Assembly (NCBI GenBank): GCA_945871905.1
Contig: CAMBXL010000001.1
Coordinates: 62,001-126,000, forward strand
Direction of reading: 5' to 3'
Origin: Chitinophaga pinensis
GTDB lineage: Bacteria; Bacteroidota; Bacteroidia; NS11-12g; UBA955
DNA length: 64,000 nucleotides
A model generated the notes under the pieces. That model was not told the origin of the DNA. It ran no database searches and saw only the letters and a program-made list of their open reading frames with translations. Position 1 is the first letter of the stretch. The number at the start of each line of letters is the position of its first letter. Shown here one piece after another: positions 9,413-18,112 of this stretch. The position numbers were made by a program, and so were the translations under genes.

Positions 9413-10453
9413 ATGGATTTTATAAAAATAAACCGAAGATTTGGTATTCTTACCATCTCTTCGGTTTTTTTGTTACTTCTAGCAGGAGGATTTGTCAGAA
9501 GTACTGGCAGTGGAATGGGTTGTCCTGATTGGCCTAAATGTTATGACAAATTATACCCGCCAACGCACGTAAATCAATTGCCAATTGGATATCAGTTTGA
9601 ATATGTAATTAAGAGAGTTGAAAAAGCTAAAAAGTTTTCGAAATTAATAGCCAAGTTGGGGTTTAAAAAAGAGTCAGAAAGCATATTAAAAGACCCTAAT
9701 TTATTTCAACCCGAAGAATTTAATACAACAAAAGCGTGGATAGAATATATCAATAGACTTATAGGTGTATTGTCAGGTTTGTTCTCTTTAGTATTTTTTG
9801 TAACCCTTTTCATCATCAGAAAACAAATCAGTCGCTCAAAGTTTGTATATGGTGTACTTGGATTTATCTTAATGCTCTTTAATGCGTGGATGGGAAGTAT
9901 AGTGGTAGCAACTAATTTATTCCCGATTTTAATCTCCATTCATTACGTAGCTGCTTATGCGGTACTTTTCTTTTTTATGCTAAGCATTCATCAAACAAAG
10001 TTAAATCTTGAGAGTTTGTCTCTAATGAAGTTTAAATACTATTATTTAATGATGGGAGTTTTGTCAATTGTTCAAGTAGTACTTGGAACGCAATTAAGGC
10101 ATTTTACAGATGAAGCGGTTGCCAAGAACATATTGATAGTGAATGAAGCAGTTAACTTTAGTTTTTTAGGAATTAGCTTTACAAGACACTGGTTAATGGC
10201 TTTATTTTTGATATTTGTAAGTTTAGTGCCCCTATTTGTATTGCGTAAAAAAGTAGAAAGAAAATGGCAATATTTTAATTTAGGTTTGTCATCAGTATTA
10301 ATAGTGCAATATTTTACAGGAGTGGTCAATTTAAGGTATAATTTTCCATTAGTGGCTCAAGTTTCTCATATCTTATTTGGAGGCTTAGTTTTTGGAATTT
10401 CGCTGTATATTTGCATCTCAATTTTTAAATCTTTATCCCTTGACAGAAAATAG
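9413..10453 (+). CDS. ctaA: Heme A synthase (COX15/CtaA)
   Basis: CtaA oxidises the C8 methyl of heme O to give heme A for the oxidase encoded next door. The 346-residue membrane protein begins with the helix ILTISSVFLLLLAGGFVRSTGSG, then a GCPDWPKC loop with the conserved cysteine pair, and several further helices. Histidines at the starts of helices (for example SIHYVAAYAV and FTRHWLMALF) fit the heme ligands. A longer insert at about residues 58-110 follows the first helix, as in other Bacteroidota. Its end overlaps the likely ctaB start by 14 bases. Confidence 0.92.
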   Translation: MDFIKINRRFGILTISSVFLLLLAGGFVRSTGSGMGCPDWPKCYDKLYPPTHVNQLPIGYQFEYVIKRVEKAKKFSKLIAKLGFKKESESILKDPNLFQPEEFNTTKAWIEYINRLIGVLSGLFSLVFFVTLFIIRKQISRSKFVYGVLGFILMLFNAWMGSIVVATNLFPILISIHYVAAYAVLFFFMLSIHQTKLNLESLSLMKFKYYYLMMGVLSIVQVVLGTQLRHFTDEAVAKNILIVNEAVNFSFLGISFTRHWLMALFLIFVSLVPLFVLRKKVERKWQYFNLGLSSVLIVQYFTGVVNLRYNFPLVAQVSHILFGGLVFGISLYICISIFKSLSLDRK

Positions 10454-11342
10454 TTCTATCAAACAACCCGAACCTCTTACTAAAGCATTTTTTAAGGATT
10501 ATTTGATGCTAAGTAAACTTAGGTTAAGTGCCTCGGTTGTTGGCACAACGATGATTGCCTATGTTTTGGGCGTTGACAAACTCGGTTTAACTTTTAGTTG
10601 GACAACATTAATTGCCTTAACTGTGGGAGGAATGTTTGTGGTAGCTTCCTCTAATGGATTTAATCAAATTATTGAAAAAGAAACGGATAAGTTGATGTCT
10701 CGAACCCAAAATAGACCAATAGCTGATGGAAGAATGTTGGTAAACGATGCCTTGGTTTTTAGTATTGTAATTGGTATTTTAGGGTTGCTAATATTGGCAT
10801 TTTTTGTCAATGGAAGAGTAGCTTTCTTAAGTTTAGTTTCTTTGTTTTTATATGTATTGGCTTACACTCCACTTAAAAAAAACACACCTTTTGCGGTGTT
10901 TGTTGGAGCCCTTCCTGGTGCATTCCCTCCTGCAATAGGTTGGATAGGCGCATCTGGAAATATTGATACAATAGCTATATTATTATTTGTGATTCAGTTT
11001 TTTTGGCAGTTTCCACATTTTTGGGCTATCGCTTGGATATTAGAGGACGATTACAGAAAAGCAGGTTACACTTTGTTGCCGTCCTATGAGGGAAGAACAA
11101 AAAAGAATGCTTTTCAAACAATATTGTACTCTTTGATGTTAATCTTTATGAGCATGTATCCTTTGACGATGGATCCCCCTTTTGCAAGTTTATACAGTTT
11201 GTTTGTTATATTGCCTTGTGGTTTGTTCATGTTATTCAGAGCATACAAATTATATCAATCATTGAGTGTAGCAGACGGAAAAAAACTCATGTTTGCTTCG
11301 TTAATATACATGCCTGCGGTTCTGTTAAGCTATTTACTTTAA
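10440..11342 (+). CDS. ctaB: Protoheme IX farnesyltransferase (heme O synthase)
   Basis: CtaB adds a farnesyl group to heme B to form heme O, the substrate of CtaA. The UbiA-type prenyltransferase shows NQIIEKETDKLMSRTQNRP, the Bacteroidota version of the first Asp-rich motif, and about eight or nine membrane helices. The chosen start is TTG at 10440 (LTENSSIKQPEPLTK), giving 300 residues and a 14-base overlap with ctaA. An ATG at 10392 would overlap ctaA by 62 bases and add an unlikely 16 residues, while the next ATG at 10506 would trim the N-terminus. Identity is firm; start is uncertain. Confidence 0.92.
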   Translation: MTENSSIKQPEPLTKAFFKDYLMLSKLRLSASVVGTTMIAYVLGVDKLGLTFSWTTLIALTVGGMFVVASSNGFNQIIEKETDKLMSRTQNRPIADGRMLVNDALVFSIVIGILGLLILAFFVNGRVAFLSLVSLFLYVLAYTPLKKNTPFAVFVGALPGAFPPAIGWIGASGNIDTIAILLFVIQFFWQFPHFWAIAWILEDDYRKAGYTLLPSYEGRTKKNAFQTILYSLMLIFMSMYPLTMDPPFASLYSLFVILPCGLFMLFRAYKLYQSLSVADGKKLMFASLIYMPAVLLSYLL

Positions 11343-11347
11343 AAAAA

Positions 11348-11950
11348 ATGTCAACCAATAATATTCAATCTATGTCCACCCATAAAAATTCATTTAGTGA
11401 AAAAACCTTTATAACTTGGCTATTTATTGTAGCAAGTTCAATGTTATTTATAGCATTTAGTAGTGCCTATTGGGTACACAAAACCGATGGCATGAATAAC
11501 AATGCTTGGTTAAGTTTTGATTTGCCTATTCAGTTCTGGATAAGTACTGTTATCGTCTTTATATCAAGTGTTTTTATGCAGTTTTCGTTCAATGCAGCCA
11601 AGAACGATAATGTATACAAAATTCCATCTTTGCTCACCATCACGCTAATTTTGGCCTTGTCTTTTTGTGTTTCTCAATACTTAGCTTGGGTCGAAATGAA
11701 AGATATGGGCTTGTTTTTTTCAAATAGAGAGCCTGGAGAGATTTCTGCATCATTTGTTTATGTTTTGTCAGGCGTTCACTTGTTTCATATATTGGGTGGT
11801 ATTGTACTGATAATCATTGCATTAGTTAAATCAACTAGATTGGAGATTCATAAAAAAAGTATGGTGTTTATAAATATTTGTAAAACATATTGGCATTTTT
11901 TAGGAATTGTTTGGATTTTCTTGATTTTATTTCTTTATTTCGCAAAGTAA
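11348..11950 (+). CDS. Cytochrome c oxidase subunit III-like protein (first of two)
   Basis: The 200-residue protein is a heme-copper oxidase subunit III of the short five-helix type, with segments such as WLFIVASSMLFIAFSSAYWV, FWISTVIVFISSVFMQ, GVHLFHILGGIVLI and the C-terminal YWHFLGIVWIFLILFLYF. The conserved YWHFL(G/V)IVW ending is typical. The start at the ATG at 11348 is preferred; upstream frame overlaps ctaB and lacks homologous character. Bacteroidota oxidase clusters commonly carry two subunit III genes in tandem, as here. Spacing to the next gene is 19 bases. Confidence 0.88.
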   Translation: MSTNNIQSMSTHKNSFSEKTFITWLFIVASSMLFIAFSSAYWVHKTDGMNNNAWLSFDLPIQFWISTVIVFISSVFMQFSFNAAKNDNVYKIPSLLTITLILALSFCVSQYLAWVEMKDMGLFFSNREPGEISASFVYVLSGVHLFHILGGIVLIIIALVKSTRLEIHKKSMVFINICKTYWHFLGIVWIFLILFLYFAK

Positions 11951-11969
11951 TTTAGATTCAATATTTAGC

Positions 11970-12722
11970 ATGTCAAATTCAACAACTGTATCAAACGAAA
12001 CTATATGGGCTGGAGGTCGTTCTCCATTCAATGTAAGTTATGGAAAATTGATGATGTGGATCTTCCTTTTATCGGATGCTTTCACTTTTTCTTCTTTATT
12101 AGTAGGTTATGGAGCTATCAGATTCAGCTATGCTGGAAGTAGCACTCCTTGGCCAGATCCAGCTAACGTATTCAATCACTTCCCTTTTGCACATGGTTTG
12201 CACTTGCCATTGTTGTTCGTGTCATTAATGACGTTTATATTGATTTTCTCCTCTGTAACGATGGTGTTAGCTGTTGAAGCTGGTCACAGAAAATCAAATG
12301 CTGAAGTTTCTAAATACATGATTTTAACGATTATTGGTGGTGCTGCATTCTTAGGTTGTCAAGCTTGGGAATGGTCACAGTTCATTCACGAAGGTGGTCG
12401 TTTGGATTCAAACATGTTTGGTTTAACTGAGGCAGGACTCAAAAAGGCTGAATCTTTGTCTTTTGGAAGTCACTATGAGTGGTTAGCCGCTGACAGAGGC
12501 CCAGGACCTGTTCCATTTGCTTCATTATTCTTTATTGTAACTGGTTTTCACGGTTTCCACGTTTTAAGTGGTGTCGTATTAAATATCATCGTTTGGCTTA
12601 ATGTTATTGGTGGTACTTACATCAGAAGAGGTCATTATGAAATGGTAGAAAAAGTTGGACTATATTGGCACTTTGTTGACTTAGTTTGGGTATTCGTATT
12701 TACATTTTATTATTTAATCTAA
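11970..12722 (+). CDS. Cytochrome c oxidase subunit III (second copy)
   Basis: This 250-residue subunit III is longer than its neighbour and carries a periplasmic loop of about 40 residues (GGRLDSNMFGLTEAGLKKAE region). Family marks include GGRSPFNVSYGKLMMWIFLLSDAFTF at the start, GCQAWEWSQFI, the GFHGFHVLSGV helix and the terminal YWHFVDLVWVFVFTFYYLI. Subunit III stabilises subunit I and supports proton uptake. Its strong but non-identical similarity to the preceding gene suggests an old duplication. Confidence 0.93.
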   Translation: MSNSTTVSNETIWAGGRSPFNVSYGKLMMWIFLLSDAFTFSSLLVGYGAIRFSYAGSSTPWPDPANVFNHFPFAHGLHLPLLFVSLMTFILIFSSVTMVLAVEAGHRKSNAEVSKYMILTIIGGAAFLGCQAWEWSQFIHEGGRLDSNMFGLTEAGLKKAESLSFGSHYEWLAADRGPGPVPFASLFFIVTGFHGFHVLSGVVLNIIVWLNVIGGTYIRRGHYEMVEKVGLYWHFVDLVWVFVFTFYYLI

Positions 12723-12738
12723 TTTATTAAAAATTCTT

Positions 12739-13098
12739 ATGAGCAGTTCACATCATACACACACAGAAGGCGAATATATTCCAGAAACATATGTGCCTCA
12801 TTCGGAGTCACATGGTACTAAAAGTTTATGGAGAACATTTTGGATTTTACTCGCTATCACCCTAGTAGATTTTGTTATCTACTTTATTGCAGACCCAAGT
12901 TTATTCAGAAACATCGTATTTATTGCATTTGGTATAGTTAAAGCAATTTTAATTGTTGGTATATTCATGCACCTAAATTACGAAGCTAAGTTTTTACGCT
13001 ACATGATTGTTTTACCAGCGATAGTTTTTCTATCATACTTGGTATGGCTTTTAATGGTAGAAGGTAACTACGTTAGTCTTGTTAAATATTTTCAATAA
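12739..13098 (+). CDS. Cytochrome c oxidase subunit IV (prokaryotic) family protein
   Basis: This 119-residue membrane protein has a hydrophilic His-rich N-terminus (SSHHTHTEGEY), then three helices at about residues 33-50, 57-76 and 86-108, with a conserved MHLNYEAKFLR loop. This matches the small caa3/aa3 subunit IV family. It follows the second subunit III gene by 16 bases and is followed by the SCO gene after three bases, so it is clearly part of the oxidase operon. Confidence 0.85.
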   Translation: MSSSHHTHTEGEYIPETYVPHSESHGTKSLWRTFWILLAITLVDFVIYFIADPSLFRNIVFIAFGIVKAILIVGIFMHLNYEAKFLRYMIVLPAIVFLSYLVWLLMVEGNYVSLVKYFQ

Positions 13099-13101
13099 TC
13101 A

Positions 13102-13776
13102 ATGAATCAAATTAAAAAAAATAATAGCCCAACATGGAAAGTGTTGGGCCTTTTATTTTTATTATTAGTATTACCTGTCTTATGGGTAATGCTTAATAAA
13201 ACTGGAGTACACTATTCTAAAAAGTTACCTATCTATTACGACAGAGAACTCGATGCGAATGGTGACACTGTTTACCATACTATCGATGATTTTAAATTGG
13301 TAAACCAAAATAATGATACTGTCATATTGTCCAACTTTGATGATAAGTTGCTTTTGGTAAGTTTCTTTTTTGCAAATTGTGAAACAGTTTGTCCAACTAT
13401 GAACAATTACCTAGCTCAACATATTTATACTGAGTTTGAAAAAGATGACGATGTTAGGTTTATTAGTATTACGGTTGACCCCAAAAATGATACTCCCTCA
13501 GTTTTGCTCAATTATGCAAAACAATTGAATGCAAAGTTGCCAAATTGGAGTTTTCTAACAGGAAGTAAGTCTGTAATTTACGACATGGCTGCCTACAGTT
13601 TTAAAATTCCTGGCGCCGAAGATGAACACAATGGTTTGTTTCACAGTAATAAAATTGTGTTAGTGGACAAACAAAAACGAGTAAGAGGTGTTTTTGATAC
13701 AGGTGGTCAGAAAGATAAGCGTGAAACGATTGACGCAGTTAGAGCCCTCAAATTAGAATATAAAAAATCAAAATGA
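13102..13776 (+). CDS. SCO1/SenC copper chaperone
   Basis: SCO proteins deliver copper to, and help reduce, the CuA site of subunit II. The 224-residue protein has an N-terminal membrane anchor (residues 12-31) and a thioredoxin-like domain. Copper ligands are visible as Cys93 and Cys97 in FANCETVCP and His181 in FHSNKIVLVD. Its 3' end overlaps the DUF420 gene by four bases (ATGA). The coxB product made in the same operon is the expected client. Confidence 0.94.
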   Translation: MNQIKKNNSPTWKVLGLLFLLLVLPVLWVMLNKTGVHYSKKLPIYYDRELDANGDTVYHTIDDFKLVNQNNDTVILSNFDDKLLLVSFFFANCETVCPTMNNYLAQHIYTEFEKDDDVRFISITVDPKNDTPSVLLNYAKQLNAKLPNWSFLTGSKSVIYDMAAYSFKIPGAEDEHNGLFHSNKIVLVDKQKRVRGVFDTGGQKDKRETIDAVRALKLEYKKSK

Positions 13777-14312
13777 AAGCAACCCTTAAAAAAAACGATA
13801 AATTAGCTAATATTGTCATCATTTCTCTGTCTATCGTTGTATTTGCTTTAGTCGTTTTAATGCGTAAAGTAAAATTAGACATAGACTTTGGCTTTGATAC
13901 TCATATTTTTCCCAAAATTAGTGCAACACTCAATTCTATTGTTGCTATTTTGCTTGTTGTAGGATTGTATTTTGTAAAAGTTAGAAACTTAGATGCTCAT
14001 CGAAAATCAATGATGTTAGCAGTTTTGTTTTCAATATTGTTTTTACTTAGTTACGTGTTTTATCATTTTACAACAGTTGAAACGCTTTACGGTGGTACAG
14101 GTGCAATGAAAATAATATATTATGTTTTATTGCTTACTCACATCACACTTGCAGGTGTTATATTGCCTTTCATCCTCTTTGCGGTTTACCGCGCATTGGT
14201 TGGAGAGTATGACAAACATAAGAAATTAACCAAATGGGTTTGGCCTATATGGTTTTACGTTTCCGTTACAGGTGTTATTGTTTATTTTATGATTTCTCCC
14301 TATTATTTGTAA
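13773..14312 (+). CDS. DUF420 membrane protein (CtaM/YozB family)
   Basis: This 179-residue protein has five predicted helices and the family's histidine-bearing segments (RNLDAHRKSMM, SYVFYHFTTVETLYGG, LLTHITLAGVILPF). The staphylococcal and Bacillus relative CtaM is needed for aa3-type oxidase activity, so a role in oxidase maturation is likely. It overlaps the SCO gene by ATGA and appears to be the last gene of the main operon before a weak hairpin and a new promoter box. Confidence 0.88.
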   Translation: MKATLKKNDKLANIVIISLSIVVFALVVLMRKVKLDIDFGFDTHIFPKISATLNSIVAILLVVGLYFVKVRNLDAHRKSMMLAVLFSILFLLSYVFYHFTTVETLYGGTGAMKIIYYVLLLTHITLAGVILPFILFAVYRALVGEYDKHKKLTKWVWPIWFYVSVTGVIVYFMISPYYL

Positions 14313-14329
14313 AGTGACTAAAGTCACTT
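14312..14329 (+). terminator. Possible weak hairpin after the DUF420 gene
   Basis: AAGTGAC and GTCACTT form a 7-bp stem with a TAAA loop immediately after the DUF420 stop, followed by TTAATTTT, not a clean T-run. It could be an attenuating terminator or a protein-binding inverted repeat. Confidence 0.35.
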
Positions 14330-14349
14330 AATTTTACTATATTTTTAAC

Positions 14350-14357
14350 TAACTTTG
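14350..14357 (+). promoter_or_regulatory. -7 box (TAnnTTTG) for the CPMC protein and DUF983 gene
   Basis: TAACTTTG ending nine bases before the ATG at 14367. It suggests that the last two genes of the oxidase region also have their own transcript. Confidence 0.45.
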
Positions 14358-14366
14358 TTATCCATA

Positions 14367-14606
14367 ATGATGAAAAAATCTTTGTTGACCATTGGCTTAA
14401 TGATGCTTTTCTTAGTAGACGCCTTTTCCCAATGCCCTATGTGTAAAGCAAGCGTTGAAAGTAGTCAATCTTCCAATACCAAAAGTGTTGGTATGGGTTT
14501 GAATACCGGTATTTTGATGTTGATGGGAGCCGTTTATGTCATTTTATTTACGGTTGGTTTCTTGTGGTACAAGAACTTTAAGAAAAGTCAAGAAGTTAAT
14601 GGTTAA
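14367..14606 (+). CDS. Small exported/membrane protein with CPMC motif
   Basis: Seventy-nine residues from the ATG at 14367: a signal-like helix (residues 5-19), then QCPMCKASVE with cysteines at 23 and 26, a Ser/Asn-rich linker, and a membrane helix near residues 48-69. Small proteins with this CPMCKA motif sit next to oxidase genes in other Bacteroidota, so a thiol or metal role in oxidase assembly is an inference from position. Function is unproven. It overlaps the DUF983 gene by eight bases. Confidence 0.75.
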   Translation: MMKKSLLTIGLMMLFLVDAFSQCPMCKASVESSQSSNTKSVGMGLNTGILMLMGAVYVILFTVGFLWYKNFKKSQEVNG

Positions 14607-14979
14607 TAAACCATCGCTTTTTTATAGTATTGTATCTTGTAAATGTCCAAGATGCAGAACAGGTAAAGTTTTTCCTTCCTCTGTATTAAATCCTTTTGAG
14701 TTCAGTAAAACAAATGACAATTGCCCACACTGTGGTCTTAAATTTGAACATGAAACAGGCTTCTTTTGGGCGTCTATGTATATTAGCTATGGTTTTAATA
14801 CCGTATTAATGATCATTTTCGGAGTCTTAGCCATTAATGCAGATTGGAGTTTTACCAAGATACTGTCTTATTTAATCCCAATTGTATTGGTTTTAACGCC
14901 TTTTTTATTCAGATATTCACGCATTTTACTTTTGTATACGGTATCGCCATTTAGGCATTACGATGAAGAGTATAGATAA
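14599..14979 (+). CDS. DUF983 zinc-ribbon membrane protein
   Basis: Using the ATG at 14599 gives 126 residues and an eight-base overlap with the preceding gene. An N-terminal zinc ribbon (CPRC at 16-19, CPHC at 42-45) is followed by two membrane helices near residues 58-77 and 83-102. DUF983 proteins are common near cytochrome oxidase genes in Bacteroidota and alphaproteobacteria, with no known activity. The stop codon is the first part of the palindromic terminator. Confidence 0.88.
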   Translation: MVNKPSLFYSIVSCKCPRCRTGKVFPSSVLNPFEFSKTNDNCPHCGLKFEHETGFFWASMYISYGFNTVLMIIFGVLAINADWSFTKILSYLIPIVLVLTPFLFRYSRILLLYTVSPFRHYDEEYR

Positions 14980-15018
14980 TCATAAAAAAACCACTTAATT
15001 AAGTGGTTTTTTTATGAT
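14979..15018. terminator. Bidirectional terminator, 40-bp perfect palindrome
   Basis: Positions 14979-15018 read identically on both strands, with an A-run, CCACTTAATTAAGTGG core and T-run. It ends the DUF983 transcript and the convergent TonB receptor transcript. Confidence 0.88.
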
Positions 15019-15024
15019 GTTTTA

Positions 15025-17448
15025 CTAAAAAGAAAGATTTAGTGAAAGTATAAAATTTCTACCTGGGGCAACAATACCTGAGCTGTAGGGACGATACATT
15101 TTATCCAATAGGTTTTCAACGCCTGCTGATATTTTGAATAATGGCGAAAATTGATACATCATTTTATAATTTAATGTCAACCATTCAGGGGAATATGAAT
15201 TTCCGTTGATGTCTTTGGTATAAATAAATGGTTTTTGTCTTTCTTCTTCATTCAGCTGTTCATGTTTTACGGCTGCACTATATATCAAATAAAGTTGCAT
15301 TTGAAGTTGATTGGTTTTGAAATTAAACTTTGTAATACCAAAGGCTGGTGCTGCATGTCTTGAACTACTAATATTGCCATTGTCCATCTCTTCTGTCCCT
15401 CTTTGGTAGTTGAATCTGCTTTCTATGCTAAATCCCTTGGGGAGTTTTAATTCAACACCCAAATTCCCCCCATATACTTCTGCTTTAGCCGCATTTTGTA
15501 TTGAAAAGGTTTTGCGCATTTGTCCATCGTATAAAATACTGTCACTGCCATTTATTTGAATAGCACGTCTTACCATGGCATCATTTAATTGGGTGTAAAA
15601 TATACCTATATCAAATTTAATGAAGTTACCCATAGTTTTAGAAAGGTTTAATTCCATGTTAAATGCTTTTTCAGCATTCAATATAGGATTAGGTAAAATT
15701 AAATCATTAGGGGCAAAATCGAATATTTTGCCAATGTCATCTACATTTGGTGCTCGGAACGCAGTAGAGATATTGCCGCTAATTTTGATTTTTTTGCTAG
15801 GATTGTAAACCATTCCATAACTCCAATTTAGTCTTTGATTGTTGATTTTTACCTTCTGGTTTAAGTAGGGGTAGAATGGTAAATTATTTGTAAAGTCAGA
15901 GAATAGGCCAAATGTATTGAACCTCAGCCCACCTAGAATCAATAATCGAGGTTTAATTTGGTTTTGATAACTGATGTAAGCAGCATTGCTATTCCATTCA
16001 GAATTGGGGTAACGAGAAGCTGTAGGGATATTGGCAAGGGTGCTAATATTTATTGCTTCACCATCAGATACTACATGATTTAAAACCAATTCTAAACCAT
16101 AATTAATTTGATGTTTCCCAATTTTTTTTTCAAAATCCAGGTGGCTTGAGTAGGCATCTACTTTTTCAGTTTGTGTCCTTAATCTCAAGTTATTACTTCC
16201 GCTGTAATTTCTGTTTATTCTGCTTTCTTCAAAAAATTGATAGGCTGCAATAAATGAGAAATAATCATACCATTTGGTTTTTTTCGACGATTGTATTTTA
16301 AAGAAATTCATCATCCATTTTTGTGGACCATAATTCCAAACAGCAGCTACAGGTAATCCATTTCTTTGTGTTTCAATCAGTCTGTCATATCTTGAGTAGG
16401 TGGAGGTTTCGGAATAATGAAAAGCGTATTCAAATAGCCAATGCTCTGATTTTTTATAACTTATTTTTTGCATCAAGTTGAACTGTGAATAGGAGGTAGG
16501 TCGTTGAATCAATGGATTGTCATTTTCTATAATTCGATCAACACTGTCTTGATGTTCAACATAGTTTTTTCTTAAATAATCATTAGGCCCGTTTTTGGCC
16601 CCCATTCTTAAATCCCCAAATTGATTGGACGAAAAACTAGAAAGAAAAGCCCATTTTTTACTGCCAATGTTAATGTCAAAATGCATCGTTTTTTCATCAT
16701 TGGCTGTGGAATGGCGAACATTGGAATTGCCTTTGATAAACAAAGATTTTGAAGTCGAGAAAACAGGCTGTAGTGTTTGAAAACTCATTACACCACCTAT
16801 GGCATCGCTGCCGTAAACAATCGACCCCGGACCAAACAATACCTCGGTGTTTTGAATGGCAAAAGGGTCTAAAGAAATAACATTTTGGATATTCCCTGAA
16901 CGAAAAATAGCTGTATTCATTCTAACGCCATCAACTGCGTAAAGCAAACGGTTGGCTGAAAAACCACGAATCATCGGACTTCCTCCACCTTGTTGACTTT
17001 TTTGAACAAATACTTCGCCTGAAATGGCCAATAAGTCAGCAGCCGTTTGAGGGTTCATTAATAATCGGTCTTTGCTTGTGATTTTGGAAACTTTTATGGG
17101 GATATGCTTGTTGTCTTGCTTCCATTTAGTGACGGATAAAATCAAGTTATCAAAAGTAATGTAAGGGGTAAGCGTTAATTTGTAATTGAGCGTTTTTAAC
17201 TGTTCATAACTGTAAATAAATGGAATGAAATTAGGGTGATTCTCAAAAAAGATACTGTCAACCCCAGTCAATAGGCTAATATCTGCTGTGCCATTCTCAT
17301 TTGTAGTTAGCCTGATGTTATTTGAGCTATTTCTAATTGAAAGTCCAGAAACTGGCTTTAAAGTAGATTCTTCAACTATTTTTAGCGTTTGCGATTGTAT
17401 GTATATTGTGTTAAATAATCCAATGAGGATTAATGTTTTTTTTATCAT
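15025..17448 (-). CDS. TonB-dependent outer-membrane receptor (HmuR-like)
   Basis: The 807-residue protein has a signal peptide (first 19 residues), a carboxypeptidase-regulatory-like domain (about 20-95), a plug domain and a beta-barrel ending in NFILSLNLSF with terminal Phe. The plug contains SPMIRGFSANRLLYAVDGVRM and NVISLDPFAIQNTEVLFGPGS, the pattern of HmuR/heme- or metal-type receptors. Such receptors import ligands using TonB energy. The substrate is not readable, but heme or a metal chelate is plausible. A 178-residue membrane protein gene lies 74 bases upstream on the same strand. Confidence 0.92.
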   Translation of the reverse strand: MIKKTLILIGLFNTIYIQSQTLKIVEESTLKPVSGLSIRNSSNNIRLTTNENGTADISLLTGVDSIFFENHPNFIPFIYSYEQLKTLNYKLTLTPYITFDNLILSVTKWKQDNKHIPIKVSKITSKDRLLMNPQTAADLLAISGEVFVQKSQQGGGSPMIRGFSANRLLYAVDGVRMNTAIFRSGNIQNVISLDPFAIQNTEVLFGPGSIVYGSDAIGGVMSFQTLQPVFSTSKSLFIKGNSNVRHSTANDEKTMHFDINIGSKKWAFLSSFSSNQFGDLRMGAKNGPNDYLRKNYVEHQDSVDRIIENDNPLIQRPTSYSQFNLMQKISYKKSEHWLFEYAFHYSETSTYSRYDRLIETQRNGLPVAAVWNYGPQKWMMNFFKIQSSKKTKWYDYFSFIAAYQFFEESRINRNYSGSNNLRLRTQTEKVDAYSSHLDFEKKIGKHQINYGLELVLNHVVSDGEAINISTLANIPTASRYPNSEWNSNAAYISYQNQIKPRLLILGGLRFNTFGLFSDFTNNLPFYPYLNQKVKINNQRLNWSYGMVYNPSKKIKISGNISTAFRAPNVDDIGKIFDFAPNDLILPNPILNAEKAFNMELNLSKTMGNFIKFDIGIFYTQLNDAMVRRAIQINGSDSILYDGQMRKTFSIQNAAKAEVYGGNLGVELKLPKGFSIESRFNYQRGTEEMDNGNISSSRHAAPAFGITKFNFKTNQLQMQLYLIYSAAVKHEQLNEEERQKPFIYTKDINGNSYSPEWLTLNYKMMYQFSPLFKISAGVENLLDKMYRPYSSGIVAPGRNFILSLNLSF

Positions 17449-17522
17449 TATAGTAACAGATTTTTAAAAATTTAAGATTAAAAGTTGAGGTTTAGTAAAG
17501 CTATACCTTCGTCGTGTGTGTC

Positions 17523-18059
17523 TTAAAGATAAAAAAACTGTGGAGGCGGTTCGCTTGATAAAATAAAGGGAGATAGATACTGATGGTCTAAATAATTTGC
17601 TCTAAAAAACAGGGAATTGTTTTTAGAAAAAAGTAAACCGATGTCGGGCGCAAGGTATTTTAAAGTAAGGAGTTGCGAAAAATCAATATGTTTATCTGTT
17701 TGTTTAGAATGCTCACTAAAGCAGGAACTAACCATTTTGTCCAAATTGGCAAATAGTTGTTTTTCTTGAATGTCATTTACGCAATAAAACAAAAAAGTAT
17801 TTTGATTGATAGTGTCAGTTCTTACAATGTCATACATGCTGCCTTTGTATGAAAACTCTCTTGAGTGTTTCCAGTCAAAGTCCAATTTGTTAGAAGAATT
17901 AAATTCAATGGCAATAAGCTCATTTTGAGGAACACCATTTTTAATAAGATGTTTAATTTCCTTTCTAATAGCTTGTTGCTTGACTTTGAAAACAATCAAA
18001 AAGCCAGTCAGCTGAAATAAAATAATAACGCTTAATAATATGGCTATTGTTCTTTTCAC
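17523..18059 (-). CDS. Membrane-anchored protein with Pro-rich C-terminus, TonB-receptor linked
   Basis: I do not recognise a named family. The 178-residue protein has one N-terminal membrane helix (residues 4-25), followed by a hydrophilic domain predicted to lie in the periplasm, and ends in SSEPPPQFFYL. It lies directly upstream of, and co-directional with, the TonB receptor gene. I recall similar small anchored proteins with proline tails beside Bacteroidota TonB receptors. An accessory role in uptake is an inference from position. Confidence 0.65.
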   Translation of the reverse strand: MKRTIAILLSVIILFQLTGFLIVFKVKQQAIRKEIKHLIKNGVPQNELIAIEFNSSNKLDFDWKHSREFSYKGSMYDIVRTDTINQNTFLFYCVNDIQEKQLFANLDKMVSSCFSEHSKQTDKHIDFSQLLTLKYLAPDIGLLFSKNNSLFFRANYLDHQYLSPFILSSEPPPQFFYL

Positions 18060-18112
18060 TGATTATTCCATTGAGAATTTATTGCAAATTAAGTTAAAAA
18101 AAACTAGAATTT

